Source: Viola odorata (taxonomy: Eukaryota; Streptophyta; Magnoliopsida; Malpighiales; Violaceae). Taken from it: DNA of 64,000 nucleotides. The stretch lies in the NCBI GenBank assembly GCA_963691705.1, contig OY829544.1:34927917-34991916 (forward strand), written 5' to 3'. Of the stretch, positions 45,484-55,485 are shown piece by piece. The first letter of the stretch is position 1, and each line of letters starts with the position of its first letter. Made by a program: the position numbers and the translations under genes. The notes beneath the pieces are model-generated. The model saw nothing but the letters and a program-made list of their open reading frames with translations. It did no database searches and was not told the DNA's origin.

Positions 45484-47404
45484 TCAAGCTAATATTTCTT
45501 CATGAACGAGAGAGTTCTTCTTCCTTTCTGTCACTAACTTTGCCTCCAAAACCTCAACTTTTGCTTTCCCTTTGGATTTCTCTCTACTCAACTCCTTTTG
45601 CATTTCGTTTTGGAGTTGTGTTAGCAATTTCACTTGGTCTAACGCTCGGTCGAGCTGCGCTTTCTGAGCACACATCGTGTTGGAAAAATCCTGCAATTGG
45701 CCCTCATAAGCTTCGACAGCATAGTCCAGGTAGCGGAAGGTGTCTAAAGAATCATTCATAACGAGCACATACCGAGCCTTTTGAGAAAGTTGTAGAAACT
45801 TTTCTCTTTCTTCAGAAAGGCTCATCATCTTGCCTATCAAAGATGGCGTTAATTCATCTCCTGAGAAAGGGTTTGGCACCCCTGCGGCGCGAAGACCATC
45901 AAATCCAAGCCCTGCCAAATTTAGACGATAGGACGGGACTCCCTTAGGGCCTTGAGTAGAAAGGTTGACCATTAAGGCCGAAGAAGAATCTTTATTGCCT
46001 GCTCCAGTAACAGAGGTAAAAAACAACCGTTGAGGGGCCTTGGGTGACGACTCAGAAAGCGGACTCATATGGGAAGTCGACGTCGTCACGTCTGGAATAC
46101 AACAAGAAATAAGAGAGTCAGGGGCTCTGATTGGCGGAGGAGAACCTGCCGCCGGCGGAACTTCAGTGGCAGTTGGAGGAGCGACGGTTAATGCCTCAGC
46201 AACCTTCGTCGTTTGAGAAGTACTCGCTACAGTAGGAATGTCAGCCCTCACGGTAGGGACCTCGTTAGCATTCCTAGAAGAAGTTTCAGTAGCCTGCCCA
46301 TCTTTCTCTATTCTGAGTTTCTTTCGATAAGTTGAGGAAGCATGACGAAGATCTGTTTTAATATCCATATCCTCGCTATCGCTGTCAGTTATCCTAGTTG
46401 TGAGTGGGCCTAAATTTACTTCTCTGCCCTGAACCGATAACCAATTTTCGAGAAAACGAGAGGCTTGAGCAGAAACACCCCGCCCTCTTACGGCGACTGT
46501 CTTAATTCTCCTCTTTAACAGGACATTCTGATGACTGGAGCCCCCAGATGGTGGAGAAGCCGGTAGCGTTTGAAGTCGCACCACGTTCAAGGGAGCGTTA
46601 TTCCCGCCAAACGATTAACCCTCAGTGTTTTCTGCCAAGGAACTATATGTTAGAACGACAAGCAAATCAAAGCGATAACGCGAACAGAGGAAAAATCACC
46701 TATAACGCACTCTTCCAAGTGTCTGTACAAAGCGAACTCCCGACTATGGAAGGACGTATCTATCTCTAGCAAAGCGTTAGCCTGAGCTAACTCGTTTCTA
46801 GTCAACACTACTGGTTCTACCCAAACGACACTAGTAATCTCCCGATTAAAACCCCCCGCCACAAACGCGAAGGCAATTCGATAATGAAGAAACCGCTCTT
46901 CCAATCAGCCACAGTCTCCTCAAAGCCCTGAAACTTCTACCAAAATGACTGCACGAACGCGTCATCCCACCTCGGAGTAATATCGACCAAACAGTGACGA
47001 CATTTTAAACTATAAAATTTACAGAATAAACTGATGGACAGAGTAAAGATGCCCTTCATCTCACAAGCACGAAGAAAGGCATAAATTCCACACCAGGAGG
47101 AAGGAGTTATCTAAGCCGGATTAATATCATATTGGCGCAACAATTTCTCTACAGAAGTATGAACTAAGAAACGAAAGCCATAAAGAAACATCTTAAAGTA
47201 AACCATTCTATGGTTTCTCCATAAGGGATCGTGAAGCCGCAGACCATCCTCAGGAACAGTGACAGAATAACCAGGGCGAAAAAAGATACCATGACTCTCT
47301 AATTCAGCCTTCAGAACCGTTTCACAAGAAAAAATACTAGGTGTTTTATCGACTTCTGGATCTAAAGGTCTTTGAAGAACCCTAGGAGATCTTATCATAC
47401 ACAT
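45484..47404 (-). pseudogene. Antisense gene B of Tat-1 (paralogue of gene A, damaged)
   Basis: The N-terminal part (47,111-47,404) has YFKMFLYGFRFLVHTSVEKL followed by LLRQYDINPA and a stop. It aligns with YAKMFNYGFRLPLDPLVEQL of gene A. The domain continues after the stop to WKSGFFIIELPS near 46,900, then changes frame in a G-run and goes on (SVVWVEPVVLTRNELAQANA) to about 46,660. A separate frame 45,484-46,590 (368 codons) gives a Pro/Ser/Thr-rich linker, a LNLAGLGFDG segment matching VNLGGLREG of gene A, and a C-terminal coiled coil (NEMQKELSREKSKGKAKVEV). Gene A and B therefore share one architecture and arose by duplication within the element. Introns are likely but were not resolved. 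Confidence 0.65.
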
Positions 47405-48007
47405 AATGAACCAGCGAAAAGAAAACCTGGAAAGGATGGAGTGAAATACCTTGAAAGAAAAGAGTTACAGGCGAGCCGGCGTTGGACAGCGGACGAGTAA
47501 GAAATTTCTTCGTGACAAAGTAGAAGGAAAAGGAAAAAGGAAATTTGAAATAAGGGCAAAAAGAGTAAGAAAGAGAAAGCAGTCTCCTCTTAAAGGACTA
47601 AGTGCCACCACATTAATTGAGCAGCCAATCATATGAAGACGCGTGTAAAAAGGAAGTGGCCACGTGGAATCATATTAAAGGAAAATTTAAGTCCAAGCAG
47701 TTACTCGTCACATCTTTTTGAGGGGCGGTTACTTTTGACCGAGTCAGACGGTTACAGAACAGTTACTTCAAAATGACTAACGCATTCGCGTTAGGTATTA
47801 AAGAAATTGGGAAGAAAACGCAAAAATGATAAGAAAGGATAGTTGCAAATAATTCATAAAGCCATACGACATCTACAAGGTGCATAACGCAAAGTTAGTC
47901 TTCATCAAGCCAGTAAGAAGGCTAGTAAAAGTCATCTCCATCCGAAGACGGTAGCTCCGCGTCAAGAAAAGGAAAAGGATCGTCAGCCTTTTTTTCTTTG
48001 CCTCGCT
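47405..48007. other. Spacer between antisense gene B and a small minus-strand frame
   Basis: Non-coding by inspection. A 61-codon Lys/Arg-rich plus-strand frame near 47,451 has no supporting features. It probably contains the promoter and leader of gene B; no clear TATA box was found. Confidence 0.4.
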
Positions 48008-48352
48008 CTAACCAAAACCCTTTGAAGCCCCTTTCACCTTTGTAACAATCGTACTTGAATTCCTCTTGACGGCAGAGGCCGTAATTTCAGAACCGATATC
48101 ACCAGTAGAATCTCTTTCGAAGAAACAGCTAACGTGAGGAAATAGTTCATTTCCGTTTCGCACAGAAAGGACGTAAAAGTCAGAAGGCATATTGACAGTC
48201 TCGGAGATCTTCTTCTTCGACCTTTTGCTGTTCTTACAATGAGAAAACTGCCCTTTCAGGCACGGGGGAGGAGGATCATCAAAATCTGGAGAAGTTGGAG
48301 GAGTTGGTGGGGAGTTACGTTCGACAACATTCATGGAATATGAGTCAGCCAT
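48008..48352 (-). CDS. Small antisense open frame, 114 aa, unknown
   Basis: Starting at the internal ATG (MADSYSMNVVER) gives 114 residues. There is a Pro/Asp-rich segment (SPPTPPTSPDFDDPPPP), a basic patch (KNSKRSKKK) and no known domain. It sits in the same orientation upstream of antisense gene B, so it could be the first exon of a third, further decayed member of that gene series or an extra 5' exon. The product is not recognised. The longer frame starting at 48,583 reads through A+T-rich leader-like DNA and is not preferred. Confidence 0.3.
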   Translation of the reverse strand: MADSYSMNVVERNSPPTPPTSPDFDDPPPPCLKGQFSHCKNSKRSKKKISETVNMPSDFYVLSVRNGNELFPHVSCFFERDSTGDIGSEITASAVKRNSSTIVTKVKGASKGFG

Positions 48353-48874
48353 GAAATGGCAAGCAATTTCAACAGTGAAATGAGATGAAGATGAATAGAG
48401 AAAAGAAAGGAAAACCCCATTAAATAGCCATGGCAAAGGGATTTTTTTTCCTTTTCGCACCTGGATAATTAATGCATTCCGAGAAGAATTATCATAATTA
48501 CAGAATTCAATCTTGCGTGATCGCACCTGTTGAAAATCTGCGCCAATCAGGAGGCACCGAAAAACCACCCAATCATTCACCATTGGGAGTGCAACATAAA
48601 ATCAGATATAAGAAACGGTTGAGTAAAACATTTATTGTCCATGTGGCGGATAAGGAACGTAAGTATTGCAAGAATACGTCCCGCGGAGGATTCATTTTCG
48701 GTTGGGCTTGCAACCGCCCCAACTGGCCTGACGATGGCCTGACGAATCATATGACACCAGAAATAGAAGACAACAAAGGAGATAACATAAAAGGCATTTT
48801 TATTCATGGCCTAAGCGTCTAAGCGCGTACAGTACAGACATAAAAAGAAAAAACAAAATGACGACCGTCGGCGA

Positions 48875-49213
48875 TCAAGCATGGGACTCAGCATCATCAT
48901 CCTCCAGCAGAGTGGGAATCTCCCTTAGAGCGTCCGCAATGGAAGTCAGCTCAGAGGAAGAAACCCTCATACCCTTCAAGCAGCACACCAGCAGGTCCTT
49001 CCTGTGCTGCAGCATGGCAATGGTCACCTCGATATGGGAGAGGGCGGCGACCAGCTTGGACACGTTCTTTATGGGACCAAAATCCTCTATAGAAGCAGCT
49101 CCTTGCCTGGACAGTAGAGGGGTCATCCCCTGAAGCTCCAGGATGTCCTCAGAGGTCTTGGTCAGCATGCTCTCCAGAAAACTAACGTCGCCCTCACTGG
49201 ACAATCGCGTCAC
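48875..49213 (-). CDS. Small antisense open frame, 112 aa, helical, unknown
   Basis: Begins MTRLSSEGDVSFLESML and ends DDDAESHA. The composition is Leu/Ser/Glu-rich with heptad-like spacing (SKLVAALSHIEVTIAMLQHRKDLL), suggesting a helical bundle or coiled coil. Its G+C content is higher than its surroundings and it is undisturbed by stops. It lies between two copies of a 19-bp repeat (48,692-48,710 and 49,285-49,303), directly before the Tat-1 3' LTR. I do not recognise it; it may be captured host sequence or the remnant of another antisense gene. Confidence 0.35.
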   Translation of the reverse strand: MTRLSSEGDVSFLESMLTKTSEDILELQGMTPLLSRQGAASIEDFGPIKNVSKLVAALSHIEVTIAMLQHRKDLLVCCLKGMRVSSSELTSIADALREIPTLLEDDDAESHA

Positions 49214-49303
49214 CTCGTTATCTTATAGAACATGGAACAGACAAGGCCGAACATGGAGCGGTAGCCCTTGGTAAACACTCGGGCTCATTTTCGGTTGGGC
49301 TTG

Positions 49304-49785
49304 TGATAACTATAATGAAACATCAGGGGTATTTTCGTCCTTGCACCCAGCGTTAAGGCCGGAGAACGGTAGCTCCCACTAGGTGACCGCCTTTATTGCT
49401 ACCGCCTCTCACCCACATAGCGATAAACCTGGGATGGTCGACATCAGCGCGGGAGGGAGGGGGGTCTCACGCTTTATCTAGCCACACGCACGACGTTATC
49501 CCATCCCAGGTAGGTCATGACGTCATTTAAGGTATTTAGGCTTTATCTTCCCTAAATAACGCTCATATTTTGTCTATAAATACCCCAGCATGCAAGATTT
49601 GAGGTAAGCCTAAGATTGCTGGCCAAAACTCTGCTATTTTCACCACCCTCACTGACTTAAGCATCGGAGTGTCTACGCCGGAGACCCCCTCCGGCGCCTT
49701 GTAGGTACATCGGACGGCGGTGAACAATAACTTCAAGAAGCCATTTTCCCCTTTCTGCCCTCCATCAAGAGACCAGATCTTATCA
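49304..49785 (+). repeat. 3' LTR of Tat-1
   Basis: 482 bp. Same ends as the 5' LTR, TGACGTCA at 49,518-49,525 and TATAAATA at 49,575-49,582. It has lost about 18 bp between the CRE-like palindrome and the TATA box, around 49,560, relative to the other copies. Followed by GGTTG. Confidence 0.92.
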
Positions 49786-49956
49786 GGTTGTCTCTGATAG
49801 TGAGGACGTTGATGATCTCTGATAGTGAGGACGTTGATGATCTCTGATAGTGAAATCGGTTGTCTCTGATAGTGAGGACGTTGATGATCTCTGATAATGA
49901 AATCGGTTGTCTCTGATAGTGAGGACGTTGATGATCTCCGATAGTGAAATGGGTTG
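49786..49956. repeat. 47-bp tandem repeat, second block
   Basis: Continues the array of 31,281-31,551 after Tat-1. Units again read GTTGTCTCTGATAGTGAGGA. The last unit, with the private variants CTCCG and AAATGGG, is nearly the same as the last unit before the Tat-1 5' LTR. Confidence 0.9.
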
Positions 49957-50448
49957 TGATAACTATAATGAAATGGCAGGGGCATTTTCGTCCTTGCACC
50001 CAGCGCTAAGGCCGGAGAATGGTAACTCCCACCAGGCGACCGCCTCTCACCCACATAGTGATAAACCCTGGGATGGTCGACATCAGCGCGGGGGGGGGGG
50101 GGGGGGGGGGGGGGGTCTCACCCTTTATCTAGCCACACGCACGGCATTATCCCATCCCAGCATGACGTCATTTAAGGTATTTAGGCGTTATCTTCCCTAG
50201 TTAACGCTCACCCCCTAGACATAACGCTCATATTTTGTCTATAAATACCCAGCATGCAAGATTTTAGGTAAGCCTAAGATTGCTGGCCAAAACTCTACTA
50301 TTTTCACCACCCTCACTAACTTAAGCATCGGAGTGTCTACGCCGAAGACCCCCTCCGGCGTCTTGCAGGTACATCGGACGACGGTGAACAATAACTTCAA
50401 GAAGCCATTTTCCCCTTCTGCCCTCCATCAAGAGACCAGATCTTATCA
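49957..50448 (+). mobile_element. Solo LTR of the Tat-1 family
   Basis: 492 bp, TGATAACTATAATG...GATCTTATCA with TGACGTCA at 50,163-50,170 and TATAAATA at 50,240-50,247. GGTTG flanks both sides (49,952-49,956 and 50,449-50,453), the same five bases as Tat-1. It contains a run of 26 G (50,090-50,115) where the other copies have shorter G-rich text. Confidence 0.9.
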
Positions 50449-51274
50449 GGTTGTCTCTGATAGTGAGGATGTTGATGATCTTTGATAGTGAAATCGGTTG
50501 TCGTTGATGATCTCTGATAGTGAAATCGGTTATCGTTGATGATCTTGATGTGGATTTGTTTGACGAAAATCCATGATGAAGGTATTACGACGATGTCGGC
50601 ATCGAAAACCCAGTGGCGTGGTTCTACTGAAGCATATCTATGTCCTGCAAATAGGAAGGAAGCAAACACAAAGCAGCAACAGATAGAAAAAGGAGAGAGC
50701 AATTGATAATGTGAGAAATATCATGTATTCCTACATTTAAACCTCGGCTTGCCCCCAAGCCTCTTTTTTGGAATGAAAATGACCTCTTTGTTTTAAGAGA
50801 AAATCAATTCAAGTATATTCTTTGAAAAATGTTCGTTCAGTTTTCGTTATATAAACATGATTGATACAAGTCTAGATAACGTCTGTGTCTTGTTCTGGAA
50901 ATAACGACCTCAAGAACAAGACTTTCCCATGATATGTAGCTGTAAGCAGTCCTCACTAGATATTAGTGTTTGCGCTCATGCTCAGAAAACAAGGCTACGT
51001 ATTTACACTCCTAAAAATGCAATAAACATAGCACAAAAATTAAATTTGCAATGTCAATCTGAGTGAAAGATACACATGCATGGGCTTGCTAATAATCGAA
51101 AGGACTTTGAGAGGGAGAAAGAAAGGAGGAATTTGTAGAAGAAAGGAAAAGTGTTGTGTTTGTTTTTTGTTGTTTTTGTGAAAGGTTTTAATGAGTTTGT
51201 GCTCGACGACTGACTGCGATGAGGACAAATCATGGTGAACGATGCTTGATGATTTGATCGAGGTGAAAATGAAG
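50449..51274. other. Outer-element internal DNA, no gene
   Basis: The first about 90 bases are the end of the 47-bp array. The rest is A+T-rich, with no gag or pol homology on either strand. Several minus-strand open frames near 51,050-51,290 are short and without features. Confidence 0.5.
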
Positions 51275-51647
51275 TATACAAGTTTCTTCATCTTTTGCTA
51301 GGAACGCTTTTCCTGTGATCGTCTTGATCGATTCCGATTGATGATTTTTTCGTACTTGCTTCTACTTTCATTGACTTGGGTTCTTTGAGATACCCTCTGT
51401 ATACAAGTTTCTTCATCTTTTGCTAGGAACGCTTTTCCTGTAATCGTCTTGATCGATTCCGATTGATGATTTTTTCGTACTTGCTTCTACTTTCATTGAC
51501 TTGGGTTCTTTGAGATACCCTCTGTATACAAGTTTCTTCATCTTTTGCTAGGAACGCTCTTCTTATGATCGTCTTGATCAATTTTGATTGATGATTTTTT
51601 CGTACTTGCTTCTACTTTCATTGACTTAGGTTCTTTGAGATACCCTC
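51275..51647. repeat. 125-bp tandem repeat, three copies
   Basis: Units start at 51,275, 51,400 and 51,525, each beginning TATACAAGTTTCTTCATC. Copies 1 and 2 are nearly identical; copy 3 carries a few changes. An interrupted polypyrimidine stretch (51,657-51,745) follows. Confidence 0.92.
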
Positions 51648-52319
51648 TTTTTGAATCTTCTTTTTTTTTCTTTTTGTTTCTTTTTCTCTTCTTTTTCTTT
51701 ATTATTTTTTTCTTTTTCTTCTTTTTTTTTCTTCCTTTTTTTCTGAATACAAATACAAACAGCGAGTGAAGCAAGTACGATTTCCTTTGTTTTGATTCTT
51801 TTGGGTAGTGACCTTCGATTGTTTTCGCCGCTTCTCCGGGTGTTAGCGCAGACTGTCAACCTTTGAGGGTTTCCTTTTCGTCCTGCTGATTCGTTGAAAT
51901 GAACTTAACATACTTCTGGCGCTTTAGTCGGCCAATTCCGTCGAGCACTTACTCATTTGTGAGGAGTTTAGAAGAAGGCTTTGAAGTGTTTGATAGAGTT
52001 ATACATGGTGTACAAGGTATGTGTTTTCAGGGCGAAAAAGTTAAAAAATGAAAAATATTGAAGAAGAGCAAAAGCAAAGTCCAATGTCATCTTACTATTA
52101 TCCCATGTCTGACGGTTCATGTACCCTGGATATTATGCAAATCTAACTAGCACTTAGCTTAGCATTTACACTCATGAAAGAAATAAGGCATGAAGGCCCA
52201 AAATACTCACAGGGATATGTTTGTGATTGCTTACGTCTAAACATGTCATGGATATAAGCGTTAACAGACCAGATCATGTATGTTTATATAATTTCTAATT
52301 AATGCACTAGTTAAAAATT
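51648..52319. other. Polypyrimidine tract and spacer in the outer element
   Basis: 51,657-51,745 is almost pure T with some C and G, giving poly-Lys frames on the minus strand that are not genes. The rest up to 52,319 is non-coding without visible repeats. Confidence 0.5.
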
Positions 52320-52890
52320 AGAGAAAGCGGGGGGTGAATCGCCACATTAAATCTTTGACGAAAAATTGGGGTGTAAATCGTCGCAGAAAATTTTGACGAA
52401 AAGTGGGGTTTGAACCGCCACAAAAATTTTGACGAAAAGTGGGGGTTTCAACCGCCGCACAAGATTGAAACGTGGGGTTTTTAACCGCTGCACAATTTTT
52501 TGAAAGGTGGGGTATTTTGAACCGCCACACGATTTTTGAAAGGTGGGGTTTTGAATCGCCACATGAGTTTTTGAAGTGTGGGGTGTGAACTGCCACACGA
52601 TTTTTTGAAAGGTGGGGTTTAAATCGCCACACGATTTTTTGAAAGGTGGGGTTTGAACCGCCACACGATTTTTTTGAAAGGTGGGGTTTAAACCGCCACA
52701 CAATTTTTTTAAAGGTAGGGTTTTGAACCGCCACACGATTTTTTGAAATGTGGGGTGTGAACCGCCACACGATTTTTTGAAAGGTGGGGTTTAAGCCACC
52801 ACACGATTTTTTGAAATGTGGGGTGTGAACCGCCACACGATTTTCTTTGAAATGTGGGGTGTGAACCGCCACATGATTTTTGACGAAAGC
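52320..52890. repeat. Minisatellite of about 35 bp, 16 units
   Basis: Units of 32-41 bp built on ACCGCCACACGATTTTTTGA followed by AAGGTGGGGTTT. Core ACCGCCACA or a variant recurs at 52,335 to 52,865 in 16 places. Left units are more degenerate, right units more uniform. The minus strand reads as an open frame of 184 codons only because the unit lacks stops. Confidence 0.9.
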
Positions 52891-53389
52891 GTGGGGATAG
52901 CTTGCTTTTTAGGAGCCATTGTTTATCCTAAAAAAGAAAATAATAGTGAGTATAAGTGATAACATGCATGACATGCAATCCCGAGGCCTCCACGCTGCTC
53001 ATTCACTCTTCCGGCCATACTATCACTTGATACTTTCAGGGTGCTTTCGGTGGAGATATAAAGGAAGCTTTTATTCATTCCAACGATGTAACGTGATCTT
53101 GGATGCTACCAATGAAACCCTCGAAGAAAACTGGCGTGAGTAGCCCATGTTATCATGCTCGAAAAATCTCTTTTCGTGATGCATTTACGAGCATATTATC
53201 AATTGAGGAGCGAGGCGTCATGTCAAAAGGAACTAGATCGAGGAGTTTGAGTGACGAATGTCATGCTATAGATTGGAGCTACGAGGAGCAAGGTCCTATC
53301 TCTTGATGAAGGATGAGTCTTGATGATGGCTTCAAATCATGTTAGAAGCAAAGGAAATGACATGGTGCGAGGAGAGGTAACAAATCGTG
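52891..53389. other. Outer-element internal DNA, no gene
   Basis: Unique-looking sequence between two repeat arrays. Two plus-strand frames of 67-74 codons show no domain features. Confidence 0.4.
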
Positions 53390-53700
53390 TTTTCGATGAA
53401 AACTGCACATTTTGGGCGTGATGACGCCGGAGTTACAACGTAATGACGCCATGGGCGACGTGATGATGTCGGAGCAGACTTGAGGCTTCTGATGTTGGCG
53501 TGATGACGTCATGGCATGACGTAATGGTGTCAAAAATGGACTTGAGAGTTCTGATGGGGGCGTGATGACGCCGTGGTGCGACATAATGACGTCGAGAGCG
53601 GACTCGAGGCTTCTGATGTTGGCTTAATGACGCCATGGTGCGACGTAATGACGCTGAGAGTGGCGTGATGATGTCAAGATCAGGGCGTGATGACGCCAGA
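53390..53700. repeat. Degenerate repeat rich in TGACGCC/TGACGTC motifs
   Basis: GTGATGACGCC, GTAATGACGTC and related words recur about every 25-45 bases, with a larger unit of roughly 60-65 bases containing GGACTTGAGGCTTCTGATG-type text. A full TGACGTCA occurs near 53,503. Such ACGT cores are bZIP-type binding words; whether they act here is not shown. Confidence 0.7.
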
Positions 53701-53793
53701 AATCGTCAGCTCGCGTAAAAACAACATTTTTTTAAAGGGTTTTTCAGTCTTTTTTGTAATAACCAGAAGATTTTTGCGTTCTGAATTGTTTGC

Positions 53794-55485
53794 GAGAGAT
53801 ACGCCACCCAAAAAATTTTAAAATTTTGTGTGGGAATACTTCAACCTATTATCAACATCTTTCGTGTTTTAGCCGAGTACAAACTCCGAGTAAATCACAT
53901 CCATATTGGCCAAAATAAAAGAGCGCGCAGCTGAGACCAAGAAGAACAGTTATCCTCGCGTTCGGAATTGTTTGTGAGAGATTCACAGCCCAGAAAATTC
54001 TGAATTTTAGTGTGGGCATACCTCAAGTTGTTATAAACATCTTTTGTGTTTTATCTGAGTGGAAAATTTGAGCAAATCGCATCCATATTGGCCAAAATAA
54101 AAGAGCGCGCAGCTGAGACCGAGAAGAACAGCTATCCTCACGTTCAGATTTTTTTGTGAGAGATGCACCACCTAGAAAATTCTGAAATTTGGTGTGGGCA
54201 TACTTCAACCTGTTATCAACGTCTTTTATGTTTTATCCGAGTTGAAACTACGAGACGATAGTGTCTATTTTGGCCAAACTAAAAGAGCGCGCAACTGAGA
54301 CTGAGAAAAACAACCATCTTCACGTCTAAATTGTTTATGAGAGATGTGTCTCCCAGAAAAAATCCTAAATTTGAGGAGGTCGAAATCTAACGTGTTATGA
54401 ACTTTTTTCGTATTTTGACCGAGTGGAAATTTGAATCCAATCATGTCCATACCGGCCAAGGAGAAAGAGCGCGCGGCTGGAAGCGCTTTGAGAAAATGAT
54501 TTTGAAGGGACTTGGAGCCGAAGCTAGCGGCATGCCGCCAGAGACAAACTTTGGGAGCCAGTCGTGCCTTCTTTGGGACTGAGAGATGCGCTGCCCAGAA
54601 AATTCTAAATTTTGTTAAGGGTGAACTTCAATGTATTATCAACATCTTTCATGTTTTGGCCGAGAGGGAATTCTGAGCAAATCGTCTCCATTTTGGCCAA
54701 AATAACAAAGCGTGCAGCTGAGACTGAGAAAAACAGTCATCTTCACGTCTAAATTATTTGTGAGAGATGTGTCACCAGAAAATTCTGAAATTTGGTGTGG
54801 CCATACTTCAACCTATTATCAACGTCTTTCGTGTTTTAGCCGAGTGGAAACTCCGAGATGATCATGTCTATTTTGTCCAAAATAAAAGAGCGGGCAGCTG
54901 AGATCGAGAAAAATAGCCATCTTCACGTCTAAATTGTTTGTGAGAGATGTGTCACCCATAAAAATCTAAAATTTGGTGAGGGCGAACTTTAACGTGTTAT
55001 GAACGTTTTTCATGTTTTGTCAGAGAGGAAATTCTGAGCCAATTACATCCATATTGGCCAAAACAAAAGAGCGCGCGGCTGAAACCGAGAAGAAACAACT
55101 ATCCTTGCATTCTGAATTTTTTGTGAGAGATGCGCCGCCCAGAAAAATCTCATTTTTGGTGTGGGCAGACTTAAACCTATTATCAACATCTTTCATGTTT
55201 TAGCCGAGTGGAAAATCCGAGAAAATCGTATCCATATTGGCCAAAATAAAAGAGCGCGCAGCTGAGCCCGAGAAGAAACAACTATCCTTGAATTCTGAAT
55301 TTTTTGTGAGAGATGCACCACCCAGAAAATTCTTAAATTTGTTTCAGGCAGACTTCAACCCGTTATCAACGTCTTTCGTGTTTTAGCAGAGTGGAAACTC
55401 CAAGCAAATCGTATCCCTATTGGCCAAAACAAAAGAGCGCGCGGCTGAAACTGTGAAGAAACTGTTATCTCCTCGTTTATCATCA
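53794..55485. repeat. 182-bp tandem repeat, nine monomers
   Basis: GAGAGAT marks each unit start: 53,794, 53,976, 54,158, 54,339, 54,581, 54,762, 54,942, 55,125 and 55,308. Spacing is 180-183 bases except one unit of 242, which carries an extra block near 54,470-54,580 (with CTAGCGGCATGCCGCCAG). Shared words include GGCCAAAATAAAAGAGCGCG, CAGCTGAGACCGAGAA and TATCAACRTCTTTCGTGTTTT. Monomer length is nucleosome-sized, like many plant satellites. Confidence 0.93.

Larger units (their letters stand above)
31552..49785 (+). mobile_element. Tat-1: Tat-lineage gypsy element with antisense genes, decayed
   Basis: LTRs at 31,552-32,042 and 49,304-49,785 (TGATAACTATAATG...GATCTTATCA), flanked by GGTTG at 31,547-31,551 and 49,786-49,790. 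The plus strand has gag, protease, RT, RNase H, a second (archaeal-type) RNase H and integrase, in the order of the Tat lineage (Retand/RIRE2/Grande group). Past pol come tandem repeats and then a 7-kb zone with antisense reading frames. The element is 18.2 kb including a 2.7-kb solo LTR inserted in pol, about 15.5 kb without it. LTRs differ by roughly 4-5% plus indels (by eye). All coding frames carry stops and shifts. Confidence 0.88.

Noticed and set aside
51538..51859. Poly-Lys minus-strand frames
   Set aside because: They are translations of the interrupted polypyrimidine tract.
52318..52872. 184-codon minus-strand open frame and a possible CRISPR-like array
   Set aside because: The frame follows from the minisatellite. 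It has no unique spacers between constant repeats, and this is plant nuclear DNA, so no CRISPR.
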